Shown here one piece after another: positions 22,930-33,183 of a DNA stretch of 64,000 nt. The DNA lies in NCBI GenBank assembly GCA_950022655.1, contig OX465584.1:56657789-56721788 (forward strand), read 5' to 3'. This DNA is from Alentia gelatinosa. Its lineage: Eukaryota > Annelida > Polychaeta > Phyllodocida > Polynoidae. The translations under genes and the position numbers were made by a program. Position 1 is the stretch's first letter. Each line of letters begins with the position of its first letter. The notes under the pieces were generated by a model. The model worked only from the letters and a program-made list of their open reading frames with translations, was not told where the DNA came from and did not search any database.

Positions 22930-23620
22930 CCACCCCACAGACTGGATGGAACCTCCGCATACAGCCCACCCCCCCCCCCCCCCCCCTCACCCTGCCATTA
23001 CCCCTGTCAACCCCGCTACCCCATACCCTGGTGAAATCACGGACTAGGTACATAGTTATGTGGTGTGGCTCCAGGGGGTGGACTAGTCACAAAGCCCTGA
23101 GCATCCCATCATGGCTCACACATCCCTGCCGCCACCTCCACCGTCATCGCAGCTACCCCCTCCTCCCTCACACCACCGACTCTTTTATCTGCCGCTGTGG
23201 CATTCATCTCCACTGAAATCATCCCATGTATACCGCATAATACAAGGCGTACAAAACCGCACTGCAACATGCAGCAATTCTACCCACCAGATTATCTTCT
23301 ATTTTTTTATTACACATACTTTCCAATCCAACATAAAGAAATTCCCTATTTTATAACCCCCATTGATTTGGTTTTTTTTCAAGATTTCCATTTTGTTCCT
23401 CTTACTTTTTTTCTATTCAGATTTCTAGGGTTTTCTGGAATTTCTTTGGACAGACAGTCAACTGTTTTTCTTTCCGTTTTCCTTTTGAAAGAATACCAGG
23501 AACCCCTATGGTGTACACCCGACCCTACCCCAGCATGACTGGCCTATTTTTCCAAAGAAAAAACACCAATCCATGCGCCATGAAAAAAAAAAGATATTTT
23601 TCTCCTACCCCCAAGGGCGG
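22930..23620. other. Interval without recognisable gene
   Basis: An 18-bp poly-C tract (22969-22986), then strongly T-rich plus-strand DNA (23290-23500) that yields Phe-rich open frames. These look compositional. Confidence 0.4.
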
Positions 23621-23622
23621 TA

Positions 23623-23851
23623 TCATTGGGGGAGCATAGGAGGTGGGGGATTCTTTATTCCATCACGAAATGACGAGTCAGATAAATACAGAGAACTTCT
23701 TTCTCCATCGTGGTGGGTGTTCGGGCTGGCAATAGAGGCGAAGGTAGGGGCTGGGGGAAAGGTCCCAGGTACAACATACATTGATGTAGCCACCACTAGT
23801 GCAGCCATCATAGGGCCGGACCCTCCAGTGAACCAGGCGCCATATTTTAAA
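23623..23851 (-). CDS. Unrecognised coding-like open frame (possible exon)
   Basis: On the minus strand an ATG at 23851 opens a frame reading MGLKYGAWFTGGSGPMMAAL, then a hydrophobic run to VVPGTF and a Ser/Asp-rich tail ending ...PPPPMLPQ. The mixed composition and one membrane-like hydrophobic segment (about residues 12-32) look more protein-like than neighbouring frames. No family, no clear splice sites and no poly(A) pairing were recognised. The opposite strand is also open here, so chance openness is quite possible. Confidence 0.2.
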
Positions 23852-24169
23852 CCCATCTCGTCCACCGCGAAATTGGAAATGGCCACAGGTCACATGACCC
23901 AGAAAATGGACGCTGTGCTGGCTGTGCCAACAAGTCGCCGCCCTCCCTCCCCTCCTGCTGTCCTCCAGTGATTCTCCTCCATGGTAGACACGGCTTCCTA
24001 GACACACTCCTCCTGGGTTGCCCGCAGAGCCCTGGCCCGTCCTCCAATTATACACAGAGTGCCCCCTTGTCAGACGAGGCAACACAAAGCGAGCAGCTGT
24101 TGGCCCAGGTCGTTACTGATTCTACTCCTCTGCCACCAGGTGGGAGTGCGGTGAGAGGAGGGACGGGGT

Positions 24170-24300
24170 GTGACTTGCTCAAGTCTTGGATTATGAACAT
24201 TCAATAAAATTTAACGCTTAATCAGGAAGACATGCATAATAATAAGTAGCCTTTCCATGACCGGTCCAGGAATCTAATTATCAAAGTAAAGAGGGGCTGA
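24170..24300 (+). mobile_element. Family-A MITE, diverged copy
   Basis: Starts TGACTTGCTCAAGTCTTGGA, then AACATTCAATAAAATT, GCCTTTCC and GACCGGTCCAGGAATC. It belongs to a diverged sublineage shared with the next copy and lacks a clear 3' terminus. Confidence 0.7.
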
Positions 24301-24301
24301 G

Positions 24302-24425
24302 TTAGACTTGCTCAAGTCTTTGATTTTGAACATTCAATGAATTCTAGCACTAAATCTGGAAGAAATGCATAAGTAGCCTTTCCCTGACCGGTCCAGGAAT
24401 CAAATTATCAGGTCGAAGAGGGAAG
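24302..24425 (+). mobile_element. Family-A MITE, diverged copy
   Basis: TTAGACTTGCTCAAGTCTTTG, AACATTCAATGAATTC, GCCTTTCCCTGACCGGTCC. It is the closest relative of 24170-24300, so the two probably arose by local duplication. Confidence 0.7.
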
Positions 24426-24603
24426 GAGTCTTTGATTATGAACGTTCATTAAATGATCAAAGACGATCAGAATGAAGTTCATTATAGTATGAATCCTTCT
24501 CTGACTGGCCCATGAATCAAAAACTTGCCCACTATGAACAGAATCTCCTGTTAGGAGGTGGAGGGATAGGCATAACATGGATACACGGACTGAAGCCAAT
24601 CTA
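24426..24603 (+). mobile_element. Family-A MITE, 5'-truncated
   Basis: Begins inside the family at AGTCTTTGATTATGAACG and runs through CCTTCTCTGACTGGCCCATG to GACTGAAGCCAATCTA. Confidence 0.75.
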
Positions 24604-24656
24604 GGAGGGAGTGTGTGTTGGGGATAGGGAGGGGGTGGGCAGTGGTAGGAGGAAGG

Positions 24657-24820
24657 TTGGACTTGCTCAAATCTTTGATTATGGACATTCATTAAATGAT
24701 TAATCACAATCAGAATTAAGTTCATTTAAGTATGTATCCTTCTCTGACTGGCCCATGAATCAAAAACTTGTATCCCACCGAGGAAGGTAGCCATAGGATG
24801 CAGGGACTGGCACCAGTCTA
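24657..24820 (+). mobile_element. Family-A hAT-like MITE with perfect TSD
   Basis: The termini TTGGACTTGCTCAAA and GGCACCAGTCTA are flanked on both sides by GAGGAAGG (24649-24656 and 24821-24828), a perfect 8-bp target duplication. This identifies hAT-type integration. Confidence 0.92.
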
Positions 24821-24949
24821 GAGGAAGGTATACGTGTGCAGAGAGGGGTAGTGGGGTATGATGTCAGAGCAGGAGCAGTCAGACCCAACCACAAATCCCA
24901 CTAACCGGCCGACGACGAATGGCCCCGCCCTGCAAAGGTGTGCAAAAGT

Positions 24950-25100
24950 GATCAGCGAAATGAACCCGGTGCAACACCGCCTCGGGGTCCCTGTAGGTGG
25001 CGCTTCAAAGCGACGGCCGCTTGGTGGAGCTGCGAGCGGCGCGAGGGATGCCGGGAAGACGGGACGCCGGCCGCCAGGGGGCCAGGGGGGAATCCCTTTT
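24950..25100. promoter_or_regulatory. Small CpG island
   Basis: A CG-dense patch, open on both strands, Gly/Arg-rich in every frame. No promoter motif beyond composition. Confidence 0.3.
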
Positions 25101-25350
25101 TGACGGGTGCGTTATTGCACGCTTTCTGCGCCTGTGGAGAGCGTTTCACGACTTCCGGTTCATCCATCATGCACCGCGGCAGCCTTCCCGACATTCAGTA
25201 GCAATTACTGGCAGTGTCCGAGTGACACGACTGCAGCGACCCCTATCGTCCTAGCTACACCGTTCTCTATTATCTCTCACCAGAGATTTTTTCTCCTTTT
25301 TTTTTCATTTGCTCCAGTTTCTTTTTCATCCGTTCTTATTCTTTCCACAG

Positions 25351-25779
25351 AAAACTACATTGCCAGCCCTCCCTACTAACTTAAAAACCATTCCCAACAG
25401 GCAATTACATGGAAAAAGGAGAAACTGCCTCCTTTGCATGTTGGGCTTTGCTAATACAAAAACAATGTGCCATATTTGATAACGCTTATCGTATGGGGGC
25501 TGTTAACACATGTATGCCAAAGAATTATGAAACAGTAGAAGTCTATGGTGCAGGAAAAAATTGTTTGTCAGAAGCAGAAATGCCATCCTTAATATCCCTT
25601 TTCTAGATTTCCATAAAAGAAAAGTCGGAAATGACCTAGGTGGGTATTTCTTTCTCCTTCCTCTTTGCCCCTAAGAAAAAAATCTTTCTTTGTTTTCCAC
25701 TCAGATTAAATCCAGATTTCTCGTTCCAGATGTTAACGGTAAACCCCTTCCTGATAGCGCACACCCAGTATCGAAATGA
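25351..25779 (+). pseudogene. Coding-like segments with splice acceptors, frame-disrupted
   Basis: Three adjacent stretches look protein-coding but lie in different frames. After a strong acceptor (polypyrimidine tract then CCACAG at 25350) a frame reads LPTNLKTIPNRQLHGKRRNC and continues with a C-x2-C plus C cysteine pattern to a stop near 25470. After CCCAACAG (25400) a second frame reads MEKGETASFACWALLIQKQC and stops at 25606. After TTTTCCACTCAG (25704) a 24-codon frame reads IKSRFLVPDVNGKPLPDSAH and stops at 25779. Cysteine pairs near a C-terminus recall piggyBac-type transposases, but I cannot show homology. A decayed gene or transposon tail fits best; a real multi-exon 3' end is the alternative. 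Confidence 0.3.
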
Positions 25780-25859
25780 GAAATGCATGACCGTATGCGT
25801 GTATATCACCAATGCCATTTCTCAAAATACCACGCAATGTTGAAATCTCAAGGTGAAAC

Positions 25860-26225
25860 AGCCCTCAACGACTAGACATTGTCTGTGCCTCATATCTTGA
25901 CTAGATTCTGCATCCAATTACCTCTATCATCGCTGAACGTATTCCCTTCCCTTCCACACGCTATCTCCTTATGGCCTAGCCATATGTCACCCGCCGTACC
26001 TCCAGTAGCTTGACCTTTGACCTCACATATCCCTTGCGCGCCCTAACCTTGGTACATTTGTTTGCTGGGCGGATGACAAGGCAGCCCCCCGTCACGTCGG
26101 CACCTACAAAGGTGCAGGAGGAACGTAGGCCAAGCCCAGGAGGAGGTCCACTGTGGAGCGAGGTATTTCTACCCCGTGATGACAGTCAGGTATACAGTAG
26201 GGGGTCTCCGGTACTCTCATACATA
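25860..26225. other. Interval without recognisable gene
   Basis: Mixed composition, one open frame at 26010-26220 running into the AT-rich tandem repeat. No support for coding. Confidence 0.35.
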
Positions 26226-26234
26226 AAAGAAGAT

Positions 26235-26770
26235 ATATATATTTACATATATGCGTACTATGTATACTCCTAAATTCTTGGAATCATTCACGATGATATG
26301 TTCTTCTATTCACTCTAATATAATATGGAGTTTTTTTAGGCATTCCTCAACAAAGGATATGTATATATTTACATACATGTCTAATATGTATACCCCTAAA
26401 TCCTTGGAATAATTCGCGATGATACCTTCTCCTATTCCCTATAGAATAAAATAGTTTTTTTGAGTAGGCATTCCTCAACAAAGGATATGTATATATTTAT
26501 ATATACATGTATTTCTTATGTGTCCCTAGGCTCGCAAGAACCTTAATTCTCCTTCACACTTTTACCAAGGTAAGTATTCGGATAATTACCTATATGTATA
26601 CCCCTAAATTCCTGGAATCATTCGCGACGTTGTCTTTTTCCTATTCCCTTCAGAATAAAATATGTTTTTTTCTGTGAAAGCATTCCTCAACAAAAGGATA
26701 TATTCTCCTATTCCCTTTTAGAATGAGATGTTTTTCTGTATAGGCATTCTTCAACGAAGGAATTCTTATA
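26235..26770 (+). repeat. ~126-bp AT-rich tandem repeat interrupted by family D
   Basis: The phrase TGTATACYCCTAAATTC recurs at 26261, 26387 and 26595, each followed by GGAATMATTCRCGA, TATTCCC and GGCATTCCTCAACAAAGGA. A partial fourth copy starts near 26702. The 208-bp gap between copies 2 and 3 equals one unit plus the family-D element at 26519-26590. Confidence 0.9.
26519..26590 (-). mobile_element. Family-D element, 3'-truncated
   Basis: TGTCCCTAGGCTCGCAAGAA...GGATAATTACC, inserted in the 126-bp tandem repeat. It lacks the ACTGAGTGCCC arm of the terminal hairpin. Confidence 0.8.
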
Positions 26771-27366
26771 CAACAACGTATATGCCTTCATTTTGTATTC
26801 TGTGAATCAATGATTGTGTTACGTATATTTACGTTGCTAAGGCACGTTCGCATTCCCACGTACACCACACGAATAAACCTCTTGCATTATACCATGTAGG
26901 CCTATATTCCTGGTTAACTATTCACAACACAATTCTAATAATAAAACTTCCACAAAACTTCCAGTATTGAGTTTCAATCTCTGCGTCTTTCGATCGTCAC
27001 CGCATCCTGTAGTTTCTAAAACGATACCACTTTGGTCTTGTTACTAGTTCTTCACTGTCAGGTTACACGTAGGGAGCTATTTGTCACACCCACGCCTGAG
27101 AGATGGTGCCTATTAACTCACAAACTCATTTAGAAAGTAAAAGCCATTACTAAACTCACAATTATACTACCGAGAACGGTTGTTCATTGAATATAATCAC
27201 CTCGATAGCAATGAGGATATACTAATATGTCGTATCAATTATTGTAGAAACTTTACTAGTAATAGGTAGCTCTGAGATTTAATTGACTAAATTCACATTC
27301 TCAGGATTGTTGTATTTTCTAGGAACAGACCCCGTATGGACTGGCAACCAACAAGTATTTCATATT

Positions 27367-27645
27367 ATTCTACCCCTCATATAAGTCTCAATAGACTCAA
27401 CATAACGTGACTGTATGCCATGGTTGTGCCATAAATGTCTATATGACATGCATGACATATGAAGTTAAAAACATGTGACAGGGTAGGATTAAATCTAAAC
27501 ATCACTCAATTTCATAGAATTCTTTACATGGCTATCATTGTCCTCCACTACAGATATCACTCAGCTACGCTTCAAGAAATCATTCCACAAAGACAACTCA
27601 CACCATACAAACAATCACACGAAATTCCGTGATGTTTCTTGATAT
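27367..27645 (+). mobile_element. Family-B body plus hairpin element
   Basis: TTATTCTACCCCTCATATAAG opens a body that ends GGGTAGGATTAAATCTAAAC. It is followed by a hairpin core CATTGTCCTCCACTACAGAT...CTTCAAGAAATCATTCCAC closely related to the copy at 14343. Confidence 0.75.
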
Positions 27646-27694
27646 ACCCCTCTCCCTTTCTTTCCCCATGATACCTTCCCTTGTAAACCATCCA

Positions 27695-27932
27695 CACACA
27701 CACACACACCTACACACACACACACATTGACTCATCGCGATGTTCCCCGAATTCCACCAGGAATTCGCGGGTTACTTCACAGGGGTTTCCTGGGAGCTTC
27801 ATTAAGGAATTCCCGGCATATGAATCAGGGTTGGTGATGGGTGGTGGTGGAGGTGGTGGTGGTGGGGGTGGTGGTGTGGGACCACGCCCCGCTGACTCGT
27901 GGGTCGTGGGTCGTGGGTCGTGGGTCGTGGGG
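27695..27932. repeat. Low-complexity block: (CA)n, GGTGGT and CGTGGGT heptads
   Basis: (CA)n at 27695-27726, GGT-rich DNA at 27838-27880, and five units of the heptad CGTGGGT at 27897-27931. Confidence 0.9.
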
Positions 27933-27974
27933 CAGGTGAGGTAGTAGACTGGCTCCAGTCCCTGCATCCTATTG

Positions 27975-28379
27975 TTTTTTTTATCCATCGTATACAAAGT
28001 CCCCATTGAAAATGTATGGAGACTCAGTAAACCACTACCCATTGTATAAAACCTGTCAGATACCATCACTCTGGTATACGGATTCAAATCTGTGGTATAC
28101 GGCCTCAAAACCATGGTATACAGGAGAAATAGTCCCTTTTTGCCATAGTGCAAAGAAATAGTTCCTAATGTTATACCCGGTAATATGGCAATTATTGGGT
28201 TTAATTTATTCAAAAAGATTGATAATAAATGCAACAAACGATGATTTTGTGGACAGGCAGCTCGGTAAACCACTCGCGGTTGACCTTGTAATACATTCGC
28301 TAACGTTTGTGTATTACTACATGTCAACTTCTCGTGGTTTACGGCCGCCTGTCCACAAAACCATCGATTATTGTCTATA
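27975..28379. mobile_element. Hairpin-bearing insertion inside the MITE
   Basis: About 400 bp with four GGTATAC/GTATAC phrases (28007-28112) and a 137-bp hairpin (28240-28376). The arms CGATGATTTTGTGGACAGGC and GCCTGTCCACAAAACCATCG sit around a loop containing TTGTAATACATTCGC / TGTGTATTAC. The layout resembles families B and C, but the sequence is unrelated. Confidence 0.7.
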
Positions 28380-28732
28380 TCCTCCTCGCTGGGATACAGG
28401 GACTGTACAATCGGTAATGGTGTTGGATTTCAGGCGCTGTTTAGCTCCAGTATTCCCAACACTCTCCATACAGATATCCTGGCTACTGGTCAAGATATCT
28501 GTTGGGAGATTGATGCCTTCTCACTTTGGTCTCATTCGGGTCACAGTCAGGAGAAGGTGAAATTTAATTGCTTTGACAACACAGGCAGCCAGGGAACTGG
28601 AGGAGGGGAGGGGTAGGAGGAGGTATCGGGTTACAGGGAGTATCTTGGGGCCATAAACAGGATATTCTGTTCATAGTGGACAAGTCTTTGATTCATGGGC
28701 CAGTCATGAACTTTAATTCTGATTGTTATGAT

Positions 28733-28798
28733 CAAATTCTCCCTGGCGGACTAGGTTTAGGCATTTCTGCCTCCACCCCGTACGGTTTGAACCAGAAA
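28733..28798 (+). mobile_element. Short poly(A)-tailed retro-insertion
   Basis: A 65-70-bp foreign segment ending GAACCAGAAAAAAAAA is flanked by copies of TTCTGATTGT on both sides. That fits target-primed retroposition of a severely 5'-truncated LINE or SINE end. Confidence 0.6.
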
Positions 28799-28846
28799 AA
28801 AAAATTCTGATTGTGTTTAATCATTTAATGAATGTTCATTATGGAA

Positions 28847-28925
28847 CTATGGAATTTTGGAAGAACGCCATAAGGCGAATTTGATATGTCTTGTATCTAT
28901 GCTTGTGATTGAATAAAAAAAAAAA
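28847..28925 (+). mobile_element. Second poly(A)-tailed insertion
   Basis: GAACTATGGAATTTTGGAAG...GTGATTGAATAAA followed by a long A tract interrupts the MITE between GAATGTTCAT and ATCAAAGACTTG. AATAAA immediately before the poly(A) suggests a retroposed 3' end. Confidence 0.6.
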
Positions 28926-28951
28926 ATTATCAAAGACTTGAGCAAGTCTAG

Positions 28952-29380
28952 TGAGGCGGGTGAGGAGGATAGGCTGTGGTTAAGGCGCCGGTGTATTGTT
29001 TCGCACTCTTCATGCACATACTTAGTGAGTAACTCATTCCGTGTGGGACTGACTCAAGGAGCTGCTCGTGGCCGAGTCTCCGGGAGGCTCAGTCTTTTGT
29101 TGAGAGTCCTACTTCATCGGGGAGTGCCTCTGTATACCAGGCATACTTTTACTTCCATCTAAAAGTATTGTCCAGTTGCTTTTGTCTCCCACACTAAGAT
29201 GAGAATAAAAGAGAGCTGCCATCCATGTTCAAATAATCATTATTGTATTGATCTTTACCCTGTACATTGTATATACAATTGGGAACTTCACGTTGTTTTT
29301 AAAAAAAGTCGAAAAAAACTGGGGCCTGTTTAATAACCTAGGATCGTGCATGAAGACCCTTATATCGAAACGAGTTGGTT
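28952..29380. other. Interval with a GAGCTGCTC site, no gene
   Basis: GAGCTGCTC at 29059-29067, with a GAGTAACTC variant 45 bp upstream. Otherwise unremarkable DNA. Confidence 0.4.
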
Positions 29381-29384
29381 TCTG

Positions 29385-29508
29385 TATTCATCTCACCCCT
29401 GTACACACTAAAAGAATGGACGGTACACAGCATATTGACCATAGAGAAAGGACTGCAATACTTGTAGGAGCATGGAAAACGAGCTCCCTATGAAAGTTAA
29501 GGGTCAGG
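29385..29508 (-). mobile_element. Family-C2 fragment
   Basis: ATCTCACCCCTGTACACACT...GACTGCAATACTTGTAGGAG...AACGAGCTCCC matches the C2 body (complement of 21490-21590). It is joined directly to a C1 element. Confidence 0.7.
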
Positions 29509-29765
29509 GTTTGAATCGCGTAGTAATTCACAAGGTGAAGCTGCGTGAATTACCCAACGATTCAAACGAGATGGAATCGAGCTGTGACCCAAAACTTTTA
29601 TGGATTTCTGAATTTATCTCACCCTTCACAATGACTAATAGGAAAACAGTTGTGATATATTCCCCCATTGGATATTTTTCCTAAATATCTCATGGGCATT
29701 GGATACGAGTTAATAATGTTAAGCCTATGGAGAAAAAATACCAGGGGTGAGTTAAATAGTCTTCG
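29509..29765 (-). mobile_element. Family-C1 body plus hairpin element
   Basis: Hairpin 29509-29567 has arms GTTTGAATCGCGTAGTAATT and AATTACCCAACGATTCAAAC. Read on the minus strand it follows a body that begins at about 29765 with AACTCACCCCTGGTATTTTT. Confidence 0.75.
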
Positions 29766-29819
29766 TCATGTTATAACACAATACACTCAGCCGTCTCCAA
29801 TGCTCCCTCCTATAACGTT

Positions 29820-30075
29820 GCAGTATAATGAGCTGCTCGGAGCTGCTCGTCCCGTGTCTATGTCTCCTTCTCTCTCAGCCTCACGCCCGGACTTCACGGG
29901 GAGCCCATTGCCTGTCGTCACAGCAACCAAGGAGCAGCTCGCAACCAAAAATAACCAACAAGAGCTGCTCAGAGCTGCTCGTCCAACAACAGCGGGCGGC
30001 GGGAGCGAGTGGCCGCCGGGACAACGGGAGGCGGGGCCCGGGTGAGGAGGGCGGGCGGCCGGGGTCGACAGGGGG
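29820..30075. promoter_or_regulatory. CpG island with five GAGCWGCTC palindromes
   Basis: Exact copies at 29830, 29840, 29932, 29962 and 29972. Two pairs are tandem at 10-bp spacing. The second half (29990-30070) is CG-dense. A promoter/enhancer role is inferred from the motif density. Confidence 0.5.
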
Positions 30076-30079
30076 AGGC

Positions 30080-31290
30080 TCAACCAAAGTTGCCCACGTC
30101 ATAGGAAGTTTGGTGTACGTTGTCTCCCCTTGTATTGTGGCAGGTGCATAATCTCAGCAGATCCCACAACAGAGTGGAAGCCGAGGACAGAAGTACAACA
30201 AAGAGATGGGGGTCGCAATAAACATGATCCAAGTGAAATATATTATACTCCATTAATATATTATACTCCATTATTGGATTGTTTCAAAAGCCGAACTTGA
30301 AGACCCTAAATCATGACTATATAATATATATATATATATTCATTTCCATAAATAGATTTCCCGATGATATGCACGAGAGTTCGGGAGGGTTATTCTTTTT
30401 TTTTTAATCCATAATTATCCTACTTATCTAGATAACTCTCGAAACATGTTTTGATCTCATTTTTTTTCTCTTTTATTTTGATTAATGGAAATCCAGAGCA
30501 GGATAGTTTTTAGTCAAGTACAACTCAACGACTTCCTCAATCTGGTTTTGGTGATTGACTTTATTTTATGCAGCAGGGTCCAATTTCGGTGGAGTTGCCT
30601 TTGTCAAGTCATAAAGTCAAGTAAAGAAATAGTCAAAACATATTTCTTTACTAGAATCCAAGCTTTGATGTAAAGTTGTTAAACATTGGGAAAATTCTCA
30701 TATCTAATGACCTTATTTCAGTGAGTAGCTCACTGGGGTATCTTTTGTGAGTCAGTATGAGTAGTTTTGATCTTGGAGTAAGGGTTTTTAATCGCAGTCA
30801 GGGACTGCCTGCTGTGTGTTAACTGACATCACACCACCCACCACTGTGATCTGTATGACAACTGGGACGTGGTACATAAAGAAAGCCACTTTTATACCCC
30901 TGAATGATCATGACGGGCTTCTGACAGGTATGGGGAAGGATGTCGGTGTCTAGATGTCTGTCTGTATCCAGAAGACACCCTCAGTCTGTGTGTGTTCGTA
31001 TGCTGGAGCATACAGGGGTATATGTTGGCACCAAGGGGTGAGGGGGTGCACCCTTATGATGTATACTGCCCAGCTGTTGTTGTGGATCACTCCAGCAGAT
31101 GCCTGGAGGGACAGGATGGGGGTCTGTCATAAGACAACCACCATGGGGTGCGTATGTGTGGTGAGCGGTAGGGTAGCGGTAGGAGGGGGGTGGTATAAGG
31201 ATGGGTGAGGTGCGTGAGGTGTGCCACCAGATAGGAGGATGATTCAGAGGCTCCTGCAGATAAAAAGATGGCTTATCTCGGAGCCATCCC
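30080..31290. other. Interval without recognisable gene
   Basis: AT-rich from 30240 to 30720, including (AT)n at 30320-30342. A GAGTAGCTC variant lies at 30724. GC-richer open frames at 30954-31320 occur on both strands and look compositional. Confidence 0.4.
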
Positions 31291-31294
31291 AACA

Positions 31295-31312
31295 GAGCAG
31301 CTCGGAGCAGTT
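31295..31312. promoter_or_regulatory. GAGCAGCTC with a phased variant
   Basis: GAGCAGCTC is followed exactly 10 bp later by GAGCAGTTC, another instance of the 10-bp phased arrangement. Confidence 0.5.
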
Positions 31313-31691
31313 CGCCCACCCTCCCCCGCTAAGATCTGACCCCTGTGACCCCTGTACGCCGGAGGGTGCGGGGTATAAATACACCGCCGTGACCACTAAC
31401 ACCTCGCCCTTTCTTCTCCACCTATCCCTCCTGTCCACACCTCCAACACAAGTCCTTCTTTTATTGTCCCCCGTTTCATATTGTAACCTTTCACTTTTGA
31501 CTGGGATTGATTGTCTTCGGTTCCACTGGCCTATATATTTCTTTATTTATTTAGATTTTTACAAATGTTCTTCCAACGCATTGTAGACTTATCATGAGTA
31601 ACTGGATAACATTTCATGGTATTTACAATGGTATGATATTCTATGTAGCATTCACTACATATAACTGTGAGTTCTAACTCGCCTTGGGGAA

Positions 31692-31781
31692 CCCTGTTAT
31701 CCTGGGGCACTCAGTCGTGCCTCAGGCTCGTTAGAACACCAATTCCCCTTCATACTTCTACCAAGTAATCGGGTAATTACC
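31692..31781 (-). mobile_element. Family-D element
   Basis: CCCTGTTATCCTGGGGCACT...AATTCCCCTTCATACTTC...GGGTAATTACC. Full length relative to 5619-5707, in reverse orientation. Confidence 0.75.
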
Positions 31782-31799
31782 TAAATTTAGGCATCCACT

Positions 31800-32130
31800 T
31801 GTATTTTCATTTATTTAAATGTATATCCTTATGTACATGTTCTTTTCTATCTATGCACACGTTCTTTTCTCTTCATTCTATCTATTTCCCTACGCCACAC
31901 CAAAGAGGGAAGAATGAACTAAATTCTACCCTCTTTGCCGACACTTACCTACTACCTCGTACAAGAATGCACATGAACAATATACAAATATAAATCCAAA
32001 ATACACAAATTCAAAACAAATGGATAACTAAGGTCCATCCGAGTGAAAAGGCTTGTACTTTAATTAGCCTTGAGTTGTTTTAACTATATCATTGCTAGCT
32101 GGAGAGCAATGTTATAACCGTGTAGACCTA
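31800..32130. other. Interval without recognisable gene
   Basis: AT-rich, pyrimidine-biased plus strand; nothing recognised. Confidence 0.35.
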
Positions 32131-32132
32131 GA

Positions 32133-32310
32133 TGAGAAGATTTCAAACATTACCTACAGAAAACACGTTGTTCTATTATCATCCCCTGTGGCACCCCGGA
32201 GAAGATCAAGGGGCAGCCCAGTGAGGAGGTGGTAAAAGAAGGCCAGGGGCAGCCTTTGAAGTGGCCAAAATCTACTCCAGGTGGAACTGTCACAAGAAAG
32301 GCTGGCTGAA
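32133..32310 (+). pseudogene. Coding-like fragment, possible LINE remnant
   Basis: Open frame from about 32133 to a TGA at 32308-32310, with an acceptor-like CATTACCTACAG at 32158. It reads IIIPCGTPEKIKGQPSEEVV and continues Lys/Gly-rich. The PCGTP phrase recalls C-terminal regions of some non-LTR retrotransposon ORF2 proteins. That resemblance is from general familiarity, not alignment. No reverse transcriptase motif is present, and the opposite strand is open too. Confidence 0.2.
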
Positions 32311-32429
32311 CTGCACGTGATACCAGTTCACACGGACCAGTTTTCAGAACTTTGTCTTCTGATGCCACGCGTTACTAAGCAAAGAGCGCGGGGCAAACAC
32401 TGGTCCGTTGCTATACGTGCCCACTGGTA

Positions 32430-33050
32430 CCCCCCCCCCCCACACACACACACACACTTTCTCCAGCACCAGCCTATGCTTTTCTCCTGGGTTGTATTTA
32501 GTGAAGTTCAAGGGTGGCATTCACCTGTTCTAAGACAGGATGTTGACAAGTCAAAGGCGTGGGGAGTGATGGCCGGGTGGGACGTGGGAGGTAGGTTCTA
32601 GGGGTACTGTGAGTGGTCCCAGTATAGCACATTGAATATATCCCTATTATATCTCTATTATCCCTATAGCCTGGTATAAACGTCCATAAGCTTAAAATTA
32701 GGGACTCGTATATTGCAAGAAGTATTGCCTTCTTATTTCTTTTCAATTTTTCCCGCAATGGGGATGTTCTTCAAATTGAATTATTGTATGCAGGTTTGGT
32801 TACTATGGTTAGGATTGAATTGAATTATGGATAATTCAATTGATCAAAAGTGTTTTCGTAACACCGATTACTTTGTGTTTTATAGACCAAGCACACAACC
32901 CCTCTCCAACCTTTCTCCAGAGACTATAGATATTCCTACTCACTACGGGATTTTATATTTCAATGTTTTTTATAACAAAGTTTCTTTAAACCTTTGAGGT
33001 GGAATGTATTGGGAAGGAAGGTGGGTCCCTGTATCCCTAAGGAACCTGGA
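32430..33050. other. Interval without recognisable gene
   Basis: A short C12 plus (CA)n tract at 32430-32457, then AT-rich DNA. No exon-like segment. Confidence 0.4.
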
Positions 33051-33052
33051 AA

Positions 33053-33119
33053 CAGTGTCCTAGGCTCGTAGGAACATCAATTCTCCTTCAGTACTTGGGT
33101 AAGTACCTCGGGTAATTAT
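33053..33119 (-). mobile_element. Family-D element, truncated
   Basis: GTGTCCTAGGCTCGTAGGAA...CATCAATTCTCCTTCAGTAC...CTCGGGTAATTA. It retains one hairpin arm only. Confidence 0.7.
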
Positions 33120-33183
33120 CTATACCTGAAATCTACGGTCTGTGCTTCTGTCTGCTCAGTGAAGGGGGTTTCCAGCACTGACA

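Larger units (their letters stand above)
27945..28951 (-). mobile_element. Family-A MITE split by nested insertions
   Basis: The left terminus TAGACTGGCTCCAGTCCCTG (27945) and the right terminus CTTGAGCAAGTCTA (to 28950) belong to one minus-strand MITE. Internal pieces persist in order at 28380-28402 (CCTCCTCGCTGGGATACAGG), 28678-28734, 28799-28846 and 28926-28951. The flanks TGAGGTAG and TGAGGCGG match at 6 of 8 bases. The pieces are separated by four foreign segments, described separately. Confidence 0.7.

Noticed and set aside
24858..25201. GC-rich open frames
   Set aside because: Overlap in at least three frames, with no homology or splice context.
27710..28327. 205-codon minus-strand open frame
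   Set aside because: It crosses (CA)n, GGT repeats, a MITE terminus and a hairpin element; openness is compositional.
32150..32368. Minus-strand frame with an SGVPQG phrase resembling a reverse transcriptase motif
   Set aside because: The residues before and after do not fit any RT block, so the match is too short to support.
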